From Lachnospiraceae bacterium (GTDB lineage: Bacteria; Bacillota; Clostridia; Lachnospirales; Lachnospiraceae), in assembly GCA_017535945.1 (NCBI GenBank), contig JAFXTJ010000025.1:1-53105 (forward strand): a stretch of 53,105 bases of DNA, read 5' to 3'. Position 1 is the first letter of the stretch, and every line of letters begins with the position of its first letter. The position numbers and the translations under genes were made by a program. This document shows positions 32,601-42,382 of this stretch, one piece after another. The notes beneath the pieces were generated by a model, which was given only the letters and a program-made list of their open reading frames with translations, did no database searches and was not told the DNA's origin.

Positions 32601-34841
32601 GTGGGGATCAAGGATAAGGTACGCGGCATACTCATCGGGCGGCAGGACAGGCTGTACGCCAGACGGCTGGAGGAGCTCAGCGAGGATCATGACCGCTGGG
32701 AAAAACGCCGGGAACTGGAATTCGGCCTCACGGTGAGCTGTACGATCCGCTACTTCGGGGAGATGGTGCCGGAACCTCCGGCAGAGGAACCGGTTTCCGA
32801 TACGCAGAGCGGAGTCGCGCAGGACGCACCGCGGGAAACGGCGGAGCTGTTCTGCGTGCTCTATTCCGATATCGAGAAATATATCGAGAGCGGGGAACTG
32901 CTGAAATGCGGCGACAGCGAGATCGTGGTCTTTGCCCGCAAAGAGGGCCGGCTGTCGGCCGGTGCCGGTGCGCTGATCCACAGGTGGTTCACGGAGCATC
33001 CGACCGGCAAGGTGGTCTACGGGGATGAGGATGTGCTTCTCGCCGACGGCAGTTATGAGGCGCCGTATTTCAAGCCGGACTGGTCTCCGGATACCTATTC
33101 GACCTGCTTCTATATCGGCAGTGTATTTGCGGTGCGCGGGAGCGTGCTGAAGAACGCCCTGCTCCATGCGCCGTCCGAGAATCTCTCCGAGGCGCAGAAG
33201 GCTGTCAGAGGAAAGCTGCTGGGAGGGCTGCCGGATGCGTTGTTCCTGAAGCTGGTAACGGCCGTGGGAGGGAATCTCCGGCACGCCGGCATGGAATTCC
33301 CGATCGGCCATATCCCGGAGATCCTCTTCCATCTGGAGGAAGGGCAGGACCTGTTCTGCGGGAGGCGTTATCCCGCGGCGGCTGAGGCGCGCATGGATAA
33401 ATTCTTCCTGCCGATGCCGGATCTGCAGGACACTGCCGGGGATCTGGTTTCGATCATCATCCCGAGCAAGGATAATCCGGCTGTCCTGAAGGAATGCCTT
33501 GCATCGATCCGTGCCACCTGCGGGAATGAGTGTCCCTATGAGATCCTGGTGGTGGACAACGGCAGCACGGGGTATAACAAGCTGCTCATCGCCAATTTCC
33601 TGAAAGCGATGGAGCGGGGCAACGGGCTGACGCAGGTACGCTATATCCATGAGCCCATGGATTTTAATTTCTCCCGGATGTGCAATCTGGGTGTGAAGAA
33701 CGCGAACGGGAATCTGCTCCTGTTCCTGAACGACGATATCACGGCGCCGTCCGCGGGATGGCTTAAGGAAATGGCGCTTATGGCCGGGAGACCGCACGCG
33801 GGCGCAGTTGGGGCCAAGCTCCTCTATCCTCCGGCAAAAGAGGGACAGGAGATCCGGGATCCGAGGGATATGGGAGAGGTGCCGCGCAAGATCCAGCATG
33901 CGGGTGTAACCAATGTCCGGCTGGGCCCCATGCACAAGCTTCAGTACCTGAGCGATGAGCGTGCCCATTATTTCGGTTTCAACCGGGGGATCCGCAATCT
34001 GCTGGCCGTCACGGGCGCCTGTCTGATGATCGACCGGGCCAAATACGAAGAGGCGGGCGGGCTGCCGGAGGATATGGCAGTGGCCTTTAATGATGTGGAT
34101 CTGTGCTATGCCCTGTTTGAGCGGGGATATTACAACGTGCAGTGCAATCATATCGCCCTGCTGCATCACGAATCGCTCTCCAGAGGGCTGGATACGCTCG
34201 ATCCCGCCAAGATGGAACGGCTGGCAGGCGAGCATGAAAAGCTCATGGGACGGCACGGAGCGCTGTATAATGTGGATCCCTTCTACTCGATCCATCTGGT
34301 GGAGGACGAGCATGTCAGCGAGATCGTGCCGCTTTATGAGGTGAAGACGCCGGAGGAACTGCTGCCGGGGAATCTGTCACTGCATGCGGAGGGGCTGCAG
34401 GATATCCCTGTCGACCCGGTCCTCAGGGTGGGCGTGGAATATGCGGATACGCTGGAATACTGGTGCACCGGCAAGCGGGCGGATGCCCGCGAGGGTTATT
34501 ATATCAAGGGGTATGCCTTTGTGATCGGCGCCGACAACGCCTGCTATGACAGACGGCTGCTGCTTCGCAGGCTGGACCGTAGGGCATCGGCCGACGGCGG
34601 CACGGAGGTCATGGTACCGGAAACCGGCGTGTATTCCGTCCCTGTGGGGGACTGGTACCGGCCGGATATCCGCGGGAAGCTCGCGGATCAGATCCATGTG
34701 GATCTCACCGGTTACCGTGTGCGCCTGGCCAAAGGGGAGCTGGCACCGGGCGTCTATCAGCTGGGGATGCTGGCGATCGACCAGACGTCCAGACAGAGAC
34801 TCATCAACTGGGTGGAAAACCGGATCACCATCGGAGAGTGA
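32601..34841 (+). CDS. GT2 glycosyltransferase with truncated first GT-A-like unit
   Basis: This 746-residue cytoplasmic protein starts at GTG 32601, preferred because GAGGAG lies 8 bases upstream; ATG 32586 lacks an RBS. The first third holds the acceptor half of a GT2 unit (VVYGDEDVLL, YFKPDWSPDTY) without the N-terminal nucleotide-binding strand. A full GT2 domain follows from about residue 284 (VSIIIPSKDN, LVVDNGS, LFLNDDIT with the metal-binding Asp pair, FNDVDLCY). The last 170 residues form a beta-rich domain (EYWCTGKRADA, YSVPVGDWYRPDI, APGVYQLGML). Such paired GT2 units occur in rhamnan and other repeat-polymer synthesis. The sugar is unknown. Confidence 0.86.
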   Translation: MGIKDKVRGILIGRQDRLYARRLEELSEDHDRWEKRRELEFGLTVSCTIRYFGEMVPEPPAEEPVSDTQSGVAQDAPRETAELFCVLYSDIEKYIESGELLKCGDSEIVVFARKEGRLSAGAGALIHRWFTEHPTGKVVYGDEDVLLADGSYEAPYFKPDWSPDTYSTCFYIGSVFAVRGSVLKNALLHAPSENLSEAQKAVRGKLLGGLPDALFLKLVTAVGGNLRHAGMEFPIGHIPEILFHLEEGQDLFCGRRYPAAAEARMDKFFLPMPDLQDTAGDLVSIIIPSKDNPAVLKECLASIRATCGNECPYEILVVDNGSTGYNKLLIANFLKAMERGNGLTQVRYIHEPMDFNFSRMCNLGVKNANGNLLLFLNDDITAPSAGWLKEMALMAGRPHAGAVGAKLLYPPAKEGQEIRDPRDMGEVPRKIQHAGVTNVRLGPMHKLQYLSDERAHYFGFNRGIRNLLAVTGACLMIDRAKYEEAGGLPEDMAVAFNDVDLCYALFERGYYNVQCNHIALLHHESLSRGLDTLDPAKMERLAGEHEKLMGRHGALYNVDPFYSIHLVEDEHVSEIVPLYEVKTPEELLPGNLSLHAEGLQDIPVDPVLRVGVEYADTLEYWCTGKRADAREGYYIKGYAFVIGADNACYDRRLLLRRLDRRASADGGTEVMVPETGVYSVPVGDWYRPDIRGKLADQIHVDLTGYRVRLAKGELAPGVYQLGMLAIDQTSRQRLINWVENRITIGE

Positions 34842-34856
34842 CGGATCAGAGGATCT

Positions 34857-36875
34857 ATGGAAGACGATAAGAGAGTTGCCACGCGGGAGTTTGACGCGCT
34901 GGCCAGAGAAAAACTGAAGAGCGCGGCACTGGCGGAACGCGTGGCCGTCCTGGAGAATGAGAAGCGGGAACTGGAATACGCGCTGAACCGGATCAAGAGC
35001 AATCCGATATGGAAGGCGTCTGCTCCCGCCAGAGCAGTGATGCACTGGTGTATCCGGCAGATCGACAGGGTCCGCAATCAGGGGAGCCTCCGCGGGGTCA
35101 TCGCCAAGATCCGGTACAAAAAGAAGGAGCGGCAGGCCTTTGCCTATTACGGCACACAGAGCTTTCCGGATGAGGAGAGGCGCAGAGAGGAGTCCCAGGC
35201 GCATTTCGCCTCCATGATCAAGATCAGCATCCTGACCCCGCTCTATAATACGCCGGAAAAGTATCTGCGGGAGATGATCGAATCCGTACAGGCGCAGACC
35301 TACCCGAACTGGGAGCTCTGTCTGGCGGACGGCTCCGATACGGATCATGCGGCGGTGGGACTCATCGCCAGGGAGTACGCGGAAAACGATGACCGCATCA
35401 TCTACCGGCATTTGCCGGAGAACAAGGGAATCTCGGGCAATACCAACGCCTGTCTGACGCTCGCGGAGGGGGATTACATCGCTCTGCTCGATCACGATGA
35501 TGTTCTGCATCCTTCGGCATTATACGCTTATGTAAAGGAGATCAACGAGACCGGCGCGGATTACCTCTACTGTGATGAGGCCACCTTTAAGGGCGATGAC
35601 ATCAACCGCATGATCACGATGCATTTCAAGCCGGATTATGCGATCGACAACTTAAGGGCCAACAACTATATCTGTCATTTCTCCATGTTCCGGCGTTCCC
35701 TCCTCGAGGGGACGGAACTGTTCCGTCCGCAGTACGACGGCAGTCAGGATCATGACATGATCCTGCGGCTTACGGACAGGGCGGATAAGATCGTGCACGT
35801 CCCGAGACTCCTGTATTACTGGCGTTCGCATGCGGGCTCCACGGCTTCCAATATCGAAGCCAAGCATTACGCGATCGAAGCAGCCAGAGGCTCCGTGGCG
35901 GATCATCTGCGTAGGCACGGCTTCGAGCATTTCCAGATCACCAGCACCAGGGCTTTTGAGACGATCTTCAAGATCAGCTATGAGATCCTGGGCGAGCCGA
36001 TGATCTCGATCATCATCCCGAACTGCGACCACGCAAAAGATCTGAAGCGTCTGGTGGATTCCATCTATACGCGTTCCACCTGGGACAATTATGAGATCAT
36101 CGTTGTGGAGAACGGCAGCAGGGAGAAGGAGACCGCGAGACTCTACGAGTCCTTTAACGACGGTCCCATGCGGGAGCGGGTCCGCGTTCTGGATTTCCAC
36201 CGGGAAGAGAACGAACCGTTCAATTTCTCTGCCGTCATCAATTTCGGCGTGCGGCAGGCCAGAGGGCAGTATGTGCTGCTCCTCAACAATGACACGGAAG
36301 TCATCACCATCAACTGGATGGAGGAGATGCTGATGTATGCCCAGCGGCCCGATGTGGGTGCCGTGGGGGCCAAACTCTATTTCCCGGACCGCCGGATCCA
36401 GCATGCGGGCGTGGTGCTCGGCCTCGGGGCACACCGCACAGCCGGTCATATCCACTACAAGCAGGCGGGGCAGAATCTGGGCTATATGGGACGGCTCTGC
36501 TACGCGCAGGATATGTCCGCCGTAACGGCTGCCTGTCTGATGGTGGAGCGCAGGAAGTATGATGAGGCGGGCGGCTTTGACGAGCATCTGGCTGTGAGCC
36601 TCAATGATGTGGATTTCTGTCTGAAGCTCAGGCAGAAGGGATATCTCAATGTGTTCACCCCCTTTGCGGAGCTGACTCACTATGAGTCGCTCTCACGCGG
36701 CGAGGATCTGACGGGGGAGAACGCAAGGCGATATGACAGGGAATGTGAGCTGTTCCGGGAGCGCTGGCACGATGTACTGGAGGCGGGAGATCCCTATTAT
36801 AATCCCAATTTCTCCCTGGACCGTTCCGATTTCTCGTTAAATGTGGAGGGCTATTCCTCCCTCAGAATACAATAA
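34857..36875 (+). CDS. Tandem-domain GT2 glycosyltransferase
   Basis: This 672-residue protein has an N-terminal coiled coil (about 5-50, LENEKRELEYALNRI) followed by two complete GT2 domains. The first starts near residue 120 (KISILTPLYNT) with metal motif LLDHDDVLH and FKPDYAIDNL. The second starts near 381 (MISIIIPNCDH) with LLNNDTEV, IQHAGVVLG and LNDVDFCLKL. Two active sites in one chain suggest it adds two sugars or alternates linkages in a repeat. It is co-transcribed with the preceding GT2 gene (15-base gap). The donor sugar cannot be read from sequence; dTDP-rhamnose or UDP-HexNAcA are candidates from context. Confidence 0.9.
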   Translation: MEDDKRVATREFDALAREKLKSAALAERVAVLENEKRELEYALNRIKSNPIWKASAPARAVMHWCIRQIDRVRNQGSLRGVIAKIRYKKKERQAFAYYGTQSFPDEERRREESQAHFASMIKISILTPLYNTPEKYLREMIESVQAQTYPNWELCLADGSDTDHAAVGLIAREYAENDDRIIYRHLPENKGISGNTNACLTLAEGDYIALLDHDDVLHPSALYAYVKEINETGADYLYCDEATFKGDDINRMITMHFKPDYAIDNLRANNYICHFSMFRRSLLEGTELFRPQYDGSQDHDMILRLTDRADKIVHVPRLLYYWRSHAGSTASNIEAKHYAIEAARGSVADHLRRHGFEHFQITSTRAFETIFKISYEILGEPMISIIIPNCDHAKDLKRLVDSIYTRSTWDNYEIIVVENGSREKETARLYESFNDGPMRERVRVLDFHREENEPFNFSAVINFGVRQARGQYVLLLNNDTEVITINWMEEMLMYAQRPDVGAVGAKLYFPDRRIQHAGVVLGLGAHRTAGHIHYKQAGQNLGYMGRLCYAQDMSAVTAACLMVERRKYDEAGGFDEHLAVSLNDVDFCLKLRQKGYLNVFTPFAELTHYESLSRGEDLTGENARRYDRECELFRERWHDVLEAGDPYYNPNFSLDRSDFSLNVEGYSSLRIQ

Positions 36876-36890
36876 GCAAAGGAGAGAGTC

Positions 36891-38207
36891 ATGAGTCTGT
36901 ATCAGGATCTGAAGGACAAAAAAGCAAAGCTGTCGCTGGTCGGGCTGGGGTACGTCGGCATGCCGATCGCCCACGCTTTTGCGGGGAGCATCGACGTGAT
37001 CGGGTTTGATATCAGCAGCGAGAAGATCAAACTCTATCAGAGCGGGATCGATCCCACCGGTGAAGTGGGGGACGAGGAGATCAAAAAGACCGCGATCGAC
37101 TTTACTTCGGATCCCGCCAGGCTGAAAGAGGCGCGTTTCCATATCGTGGCGGTCCCGACGCCCGTCAACGATGATCACACGCCGGATCTGACGCCGGTGA
37201 TCGGTGCCACCACCACGCTCGGAAAGAATCTCACCAAAGGATCCATCGTGGTCTACGAGTCCACCGTATATCCGGGTGTCACGGAGGATGTCTGCGTGCC
37301 GATCCTCGAGCGCGAATCGGGACTTAAATGCGGCACGGATTTCAAGGTCGGGTATTCCCCCGAGCGCATCAATCCCGGCGATAAGGTCCACCGCCTGCAG
37401 ACCATTGTGAAGATCGTCTCCGGGATGGACGAGGAGACGCTCGAAGAGGTCGCCAATGTCTACAGCATCGTGGCGCTGGCCGGTGTCTACCGCGCCGGCT
37501 CCATCAAGGTGGCTGAGGCTGCCAAGGTCATCGAGAATTCCCAGCGGGATATCAATATCGCTTTCATGAACGAGCTGTCCATGATCTTCCACCGCATGGG
37601 GATCGATACCAAAGAGGTGCTGGCGGCGGCCGGGACCAAGTGGAATTTCCTGCCCTTCTCCCCCGGGCTTGTGGGCGGCCACTGCATCGGTGTGGATCCT
37701 TACTATCTCACCTACAAGGCGGAGGAACTGGGGTATCATTCCCAGATCATCCTGTCCGGCAGACGGATCAACGATGATATGGGCAAGTATATCGCGGAAT
37801 CCCTGGTAAAGCGGCTGATCGCCGCCGATATCCCGGTGAAAAAAGCCCGGGTCGGCATCCTCGGCTTCACCTTTAAGGAGAACTGTCCGGACACCAGAAA
37901 CACCAAGGTGATCGATATCATCCGGGAGCTCAGGGAATACGGGATCGATCCCGTGGTCTCCGACGAGACGGCGGATCATGCGGAGGCGGAGAGACTTTAC
38001 GGCCTGAAGATCGCGGATGCTGCTTCCGTCCATGATATGGAAGCCGTTGTTGTGGCGGTGGCACACGAATATCTGGCAAAGAAGACACCCGAAGAGATCG
38101 CTGCCTTATACGCAGCCGCAAACCGGACGAAGATCCTGTTTGATGTGAAGGGCATCTACGACAAACAGCTGTATACCGCACCGGAATACGATTACTGGAG
38201 ACTGTGA
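36891..38207 (+). CDS. UDP-N-acetylhexosamine 6-dehydrogenase (TviB/WbpA-like)
   Basis: This 438-residue nucleotide-sugar dehydrogenase oxidises C6 of a UDP-HexNAc to a uronic acid with two NAD. It has LSLVGLGYVGMPIAHAF (NAD site, about 15-31), YESTVYPGVTE, GYSPERINPGD and catalytic Cys265 in GGHCIGVDPYYL, with GFTFKENCPDTRN in the UDP-binding domain. The GYSPERINPGD/PDTRN form is typical of TviB/WbpA/WbpO (HexNAc) enzymes rather than UDP-glucose dehydrogenases. The 4-epimerase at 41396 would complete synthesis of UDP-GalNAcA or the Glc form. Confidence 0.9.
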   Translation: MSLYQDLKDKKAKLSLVGLGYVGMPIAHAFAGSIDVIGFDISSEKIKLYQSGIDPTGEVGDEEIKKTAIDFTSDPARLKEARFHIVAVPTPVNDDHTPDLTPVIGATTTLGKNLTKGSIVVYESTVYPGVTEDVCVPILERESGLKCGTDFKVGYSPERINPGDKVHRLQTIVKIVSGMDEETLEEVANVYSIVALAGVYRAGSIKVAEAAKVIENSQRDINIAFMNELSMIFHRMGIDTKEVLAAAGTKWNFLPFSPGLVGGHCIGVDPYYLTYKAEELGYHSQIILSGRRINDDMGKYIAESLVKRLIAADIPVKKARVGILGFTFKENCPDTRNTKVIDIIRELREYGIDPVVSDETADHAEAERLYGLKIADAASVHDMEAVVVAVAHEYLAKKTPEEIAALYAAANRTKILFDVKGIYDKQLYTAPEYDYWRL

Positions 38208-38209
38208 GC

Positions 38210-38968
38210 ATGCGGATCGCGATCCGTCTGGATGATATCGCTCCCGTCATGCACTGGGAGAATCTCTCGCGGATGATCGCACTTCTGGAGGAGCGGAACG
38301 CAATGCCGCTTCTCGGAGTGATCCCGCTCTGCGAGGATCAGAAGCTGATGCATCTGCAGGGAGTGTCGGAGCGGCCGGAGGAGGAATTCCTGCGGTTTGT
38401 GAAAGACCTCGAAACACGCGGCGCGGTGATCGCGATGCATGGCGTGCACCATGTCTACCGGACGGAGGACGGAGGCATGTTCCCGCTGAATGACCGCGCG
38501 GAGCTGGCCGGTCTGCCGCTTGCCGAGCAGGAGGATATGCTGGAAGAGGCGCGGCAGCAGATGGAGGAATGGGGATTCGATACGGATATCTTCATGGCAC
38601 CGGCGCACAGTTATGATGAGAATACGCTGACCGCATTGAAGAGGCTGGATTTCAGGCGCATCACCGACGGGTTCGGCAGATCGCCGTACCGGTACCGGGA
38701 AATGACCTTTTATCCGATCGCTGTCCTCAGGGAACGGGCGGCAAAGAGCCGGGCAAAGGGGAGTGTGACACTCGTTTATCACGTGAATACCATGAGCGAT
38801 GCGGATTTTGAGGCCGCGGCGGCGCTTTTTGACAGGGCGGAACTCATCCCGTACCGCACGCTGCTTGAAGAACCGACAAGCCGGCGCCCGTCCGCCCTGA
38901 TGCGGGCAGAGCATTATGCCGCACGGGCCAAGCGGTTCCTCGCCGCAAGAAAGCGTAAGAAGAAATGA
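38210..38968 (+). CDS. DUF2334-like polysaccharide deacetylase-fold protein
   Basis: This 252-residue protein has no signal peptide. IRLDDIAPVMHW near the N-terminus (Asp8-Asp9), GVIPLCED, IAMHGVHHVY and MAPAHSYDENTL follow the DUF2334 / carbohydrate esterase 4-like order of metal Asp, His pair and Pro-Ala-His loop. It could remove acetyl groups from a cytoplasmic lipid-linked intermediate or be a structural relative with another role. ATG 38210 is 9 bases after GGAG; GTG 38204 is too close. It overlaps the next gene by 4 bases (ATGA). Confidence 0.78.
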   Translation: MRIAIRLDDIAPVMHWENLSRMIALLEERNAMPLLGVIPLCEDQKLMHLQGVSERPEEEFLRFVKDLETRGAVIAMHGVHHVYRTEDGGMFPLNDRAELAGLPLAEQEDMLEEARQQMEEWGFDTDIFMAPAHSYDENTLTALKRLDFRRITDGFGRSPYRYREMTFYPIAVLRERAAKSRAKGSVTLVYHVNTMSDADFEAAAALFDRAELIPYRTLLEEPTSRRPSALMRAEHYAARAKRFLAARKRKKK

Positions 38969-40227
38969 CGGAGCCGATCCGGGTATTACATGTGTTCGGC
39001 CGCACCGGACGCGGCGGAGCCGAGAGCAGGATCATGGACATCTACCGCCTGTTGGACCGGTCCCTTGTGCAGTTTGATTTTCTGGTGCATGCGGATGCCG
39101 CTCCCACAGGGAAGAAGGCGCCCGGTTCGGAAGAACTCATGGCGCACCGCGCGCCCGATGATCTGGATGAGGAGATCCTCTCCCTGGGAGGGCATATCTA
39201 TGCGCTGCCCCGTCTGTCGATGTCTTTTTCGGGAACCGGGATCGGTGCCTACAGGAAGGCCTGTGAGCGGTTCTTTTCGGAACACCGGGATATCTGGCAG
39301 GTCGTTCAGGGACATATGACCAGCACGGCTGCGATCTATCTGCCTGCGGCCGTCCGGGGAGGTGTCCCCGTCACGATCGCGCATGCGAGGAGCGCCGGGA
39401 CCGATCCCGGCCTCAAAGGGCTTCTTACGAGATTCCTGCGTCTGCCGCTCGGCCGGGAGACGTGGCGGATCCGCGGCGCGGACGGCAGGAAGCGGCCGGT
39501 CATCGATCACCGTTTTGCCTGTTCCGCGGATGCTGCCAAAAGTGTATTCCGGAGCGCTTCCGTAAGGATCCTGCCCAATGCTGTTCTGCCGGAGGTTTTC
39601 CGTTTCGATCCGGGCGCACGCACGGAGATCCGTGAAGCCCTGAAACTCGGAAAATGCCGGGTCATCGGCCATGTGGGCAGCTTCCGTTACGCGAAAAATC
39701 ATGAATTCCTGCTCCGGGTGTTCCGGAAACTGCTGGACCGGTCGGGAGATCCCGGACTCCGGCTCATGCTCTTAGGCAGCGGGGAACTGTACGAGGAAAT
39801 GCAGGCGCTGGCCGTCCGGCTGGGGATCCGGGAATATGTCCTGTTCCTCGGCAACCGGCAGGGCATCGCGGATTACTATCAGGCGATGGATGTATTTGCC
39901 TTTCCCTCCCGTTATGAAGGCCTGCCCGGCAGTGTGATCGAAGCGCAGGCAGCCGGTCTTCCCTGTCTGATCTCGGATACGGTCACACCCGAGGTCGATG
40001 CGACGGAACTGGTTTCCAGAGAGGGGATCGGTGAAGCGGGAGAGGATCCCGGAGCGGCGGAGGACCGCTGGGCGGAGCGACTCAGGGAACTCCTCGGGAA
40101 AACTCCGCCGGGAGAACGCATGAGCCGGTCGGAGACAGCCTGCAGACAGCTGGCGGAGGAGGGATTTGACGCGCGCGGGCAGGCGGCGCTGCTCGAGAAG
40201 TTTTATCTCACGGGGGCGTTTTCATGA
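38965..40227 (+). CDS. GT4-family glycosyltransferase
   Basis: This 420-residue GT-B enzyme begins with VLHVFGRTGRGGAESRIMDIYR, the donor-independent GT4 entry. It carries GHVGSFRYAKNHEFLLRVF at the second Rossmann domain, MLLGSGELYEEM, and the donor-site FAFPSRYEGLPGSVIEAQA with the E-x7-E pattern. It retains anomeric configuration by family. The acceptor and sugar are unknown. Start and stop both overlap neighbours by 4 bases (ATGA), so translation is tightly coupled. Confidence 0.93.
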   Translation: MTEPIRVLHVFGRTGRGGAESRIMDIYRLLDRSLVQFDFLVHADAAPTGKKAPGSEELMAHRAPDDLDEEILSLGGHIYALPRLSMSFSGTGIGAYRKACERFFSEHRDIWQVVQGHMTSTAAIYLPAAVRGGVPVTIAHARSAGTDPGLKGLLTRFLRLPLGRETWRIRGADGRKRPVIDHRFACSADAAKSVFRSASVRILPNAVLPEVFRFDPGARTEIREALKLGKCRVIGHVGSFRYAKNHEFLLRVFRKLLDRSGDPGLRLMLLGSGELYEEMQALAVRLGIREYVLFLGNRQGIADYYQAMDVFAFPSRYEGLPGSVIEAQAAGLPCLISDTVTPEVDATELVSREGIGEAGEDPGAAEDRWAERLRELLGKTPPGERMSRSETACRQLAEEGFDARGQAALLEKFYLTGAFS

Positions 40228-41399
40228 AGCGCCGGCTCATGCTGATGCTTCCGATGCTGCACCAGGGCGGCTTTGAGCGGGTCGCCGTGGCGACGGCGCG
40301 GCTCCTTGCGGACGATTACGATGTGGCGCTGTGTATCTTCAGCGATAAGAACATCCATTACGATGTGAGCGGTCTCAGGATCATCAATCTGGATGTGCCA
40401 AGCAGCAAAAACCGCGCGAGGAAGGTGTTCAACGTTCTGTTAAGGATCGTCCGGGCGCATTGCGTGAAGCGCAGGGAACGGATCGACATCACCTATTCCT
40501 TCGGCAATACGGCCAATCCCGTCAACATCTTCTCCCGGGCGGGCGACCGGGTGATCACGGGCCTGCGCTGCGGGACGGATCTGGAGACGCCGGGGATCGT
40601 GAGAGCCTGTGTGCGCCGTTCGGATCTGGTCCTGTCCTGCTCCAAAGAGATCCTGGCGCTTTTGAAGCGCGATTTTGCCTGTGGCGGCGGAGCATATCTC
40701 TACAATCCGCTGGACGTGGAGGATATCCGCAAAAAGGCGGCGGAGCGGCAGGTAAAGCGCGAGGACGGGACCTTCCGTATCGTGACCATGGGACGGGACG
40801 ACGTCATCAAGGCGCACTGGCATATGATCAAGGCCTTTTATCTCGTGTCGCGGGAACTGCCCGAAGCCAGGCTTTCTGTGATCGGCGCGGGGAAATACGA
40901 GGCGTGGCGGCGGCTCGCGGAGGAACTGGGGATCGCGGAACGGGTGACCTTTACGGGGAATCTCACCGATCCGTTCCCGGAGATCGACGCGGCGGATCTC
41001 TATGTGCTGCCCTCCAACAGAGAGGGTTTTCCCAATGCCCTGCTGGAGACGATGGCGCTGGGAAAACCGGTCATCGCGACGGACTGCCGCACGGGTCCGA
41101 GGGAGATCCTGTTAGACGATGCGGAACTGGAGGAACTGTTAAAGAAGTATCCTTACGGCACGTCGACGGCGGAGACGGTGGAGGGACAATACGGCATCCT
41201 GATCCCGGACATGTCCGATACACCGGATCCCGATCCGTCGCATCTGTCGGAGGAGCGCGTCCTGGCCGATACGATCCTGAAAATGGCGCAGGATACGGAC
41301 TACAGGGAGAAATACGCGGCGCGTGCCGCAAAACGGGCGGGAGATTTCTGCCCGGGTAACTACAGAAAAGATCTGATCAGGATATTGGAGGGAGTATGA
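40224..41399 (+). CDS. GT4-family glycosyltransferase
   Basis: This 391-residue GT-B enzyme starts with LMLPMLHQGGFERVAVATARL. It contains ITGLRCGTD, FRIVTMGRDDVIKAHWHMIKAF, LSVIGAGKYEAW and the C-terminal donor site LYVLPSNREGFPNALLETMALGKPVIATDC. The GRDDVIKAHW turn replaces the more common GRL..KG, a small deviation. ATGA overlaps on both sides place it inside a coupled set of three genes between the deacetylase-fold gene and the epimerase. Confidence 0.93.
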   Translation: MKRRLMLMLPMLHQGGFERVAVATARLLADDYDVALCIFSDKNIHYDVSGLRIINLDVPSSKNRARKVFNVLLRIVRAHCVKRRERIDITYSFGNTANPVNIFSRAGDRVITGLRCGTDLETPGIVRACVRRSDLVLSCSKEILALLKRDFACGGGAYLYNPLDVEDIRKKAAERQVKREDGTFRIVTMGRDDVIKAHWHMIKAFYLVSRELPEARLSVIGAGKYEAWRRLAEELGIAERVTFTGNLTDPFPEIDAADLYVLPSNREGFPNALLETMALGKPVIATDCRTGPREILLDDAELEELLKKYPYGTSTAETVEGQYGILIPDMSDTPDPDPSHLSEERVLADTILKMAQDTDYREKYAARAAKRAGDFCPGNYRKDLIRILEGV

Positions 41400-42373
41400 G
41401 CTTTCAGGAACTGACATTTCCGGAGGACAGTGTATTTCTGGTGACCGGCGGAGCGGGCTTTATCGGCTCCAATCTGTGCGAGGCGCTCCTGGATAAGGGA
41501 TATACGGTGCGCTGTCTGGATAATCTGTCCACCGGGCACCGGGAGAACATCGAGCCGTTTCTTGCAAACCCGCGGTTCACTTTTATCGAGGATGATATCC
41601 GCGACATTGAGGCCTGCAAAAAGGCCACGGAGGGTGTGCGGTATGTCCTCCATCAGGCAGCCTGGGGCAGTGTGCCGCGCAGCATCGAGATGCCGTTATT
41701 GTACGAGGACATCAATATCCGCGGGACGCTCAACATGATGGAGGCCGCAAGGCAGAACGGCGTGCTGAAATTCGTCTACGCCTCCTCCTCCTCCGTATAC
41801 GGGGATTCCACGGAGCTGCCCAAGAAGGAGGGCGGCGAGGGAAATCTCCTCTCTCCCTACGCACTGACCAAACGGACGGATGAAGAGTACGGCAAGCTGT
41901 ATTTCAAGCTGTATCATCTGGATACCTACGGTCTCCGGTATTTCAATGTGTTCGGCAGGAGACAGGATCCGAACGGCGCTTATGCCGCGGTGATCCCCAA
42001 ATTCCTGCGGCAGCTTTTAAACGGCGAACGGCCCACCATCAACGGGGACGGCAGACAGAGCAGGGATTTCACCTACATCGACAATGTTATCGAAGGAAAT
42101 CTCCGGGCCTGTCTGGCTCCTTCCTCCGCGGCGGGAGAAGCTTATAATATCGGTGCCGGCGGCAGGGAATATCTGATCGATGTCTACAATGATCTGTGCG
42201 AGGCGCTGGATATGGAGGTGGAGCCGGTCTATGGACCGCCCCGCGCCGGGGATATCCGGGACTCCAATGCCGATATTTCCAAGGCGAGAGAGAAGCTGTT
42301 CTACGATCCCTCCTATGACTTCCGTGCCGGGATCGGACTCGCGATCGAGTGGTATAAGGAAAACCTGAAGTAA
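41396..42373 (+). CDS. UDP-HexNAc(A) 4-epimerase (TviC/WbpP-like)
   Basis: This 325-residue extended SDR epimerase has VTGGAGFIGSNLCEALL and the diagnostic HQAAWGSVPRSIEMPLLYEDINI-type block (in two parts: HQAAWGSVPRS and DINIRGTLNMMEAA), close to the HQAAlGSVPRSI found in WbpP/TviC. Catalytic residues are Ser in ASSSSVYGD and Tyr155-Lys159 in YALTK. With the 36891 dehydrogenase it would interconvert UDP-GlcNAcA and UDP-GalNAcA, the Vi-antigen precursor route. Whether it acts before or after oxidation cannot be told from sequence. Confidence 0.9.
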   Translation: MSFQELTFPEDSVFLVTGGAGFIGSNLCEALLDKGYTVRCLDNLSTGHRENIEPFLANPRFTFIEDDIRDIEACKKATEGVRYVLHQAAWGSVPRSIEMPLLYEDINIRGTLNMMEAARQNGVLKFVYASSSSVYGDSTELPKKEGGEGNLLSPYALTKRTDEEYGKLYFKLYHLDTYGLRYFNVFGRRQDPNGAYAAVIPKFLRQLLNGERPTINGDGRQSRDFTYIDNVIEGNLRACLAPSSAAGEAYNIGAGGREYLIDVYNDLCEALDMEVEPVYGPPRAGDIRDSNADISKAREKLFYDPSYDFRAGIGLAIEWYKENLK

Positions 42374-42382
42374 GGAGCGGGT

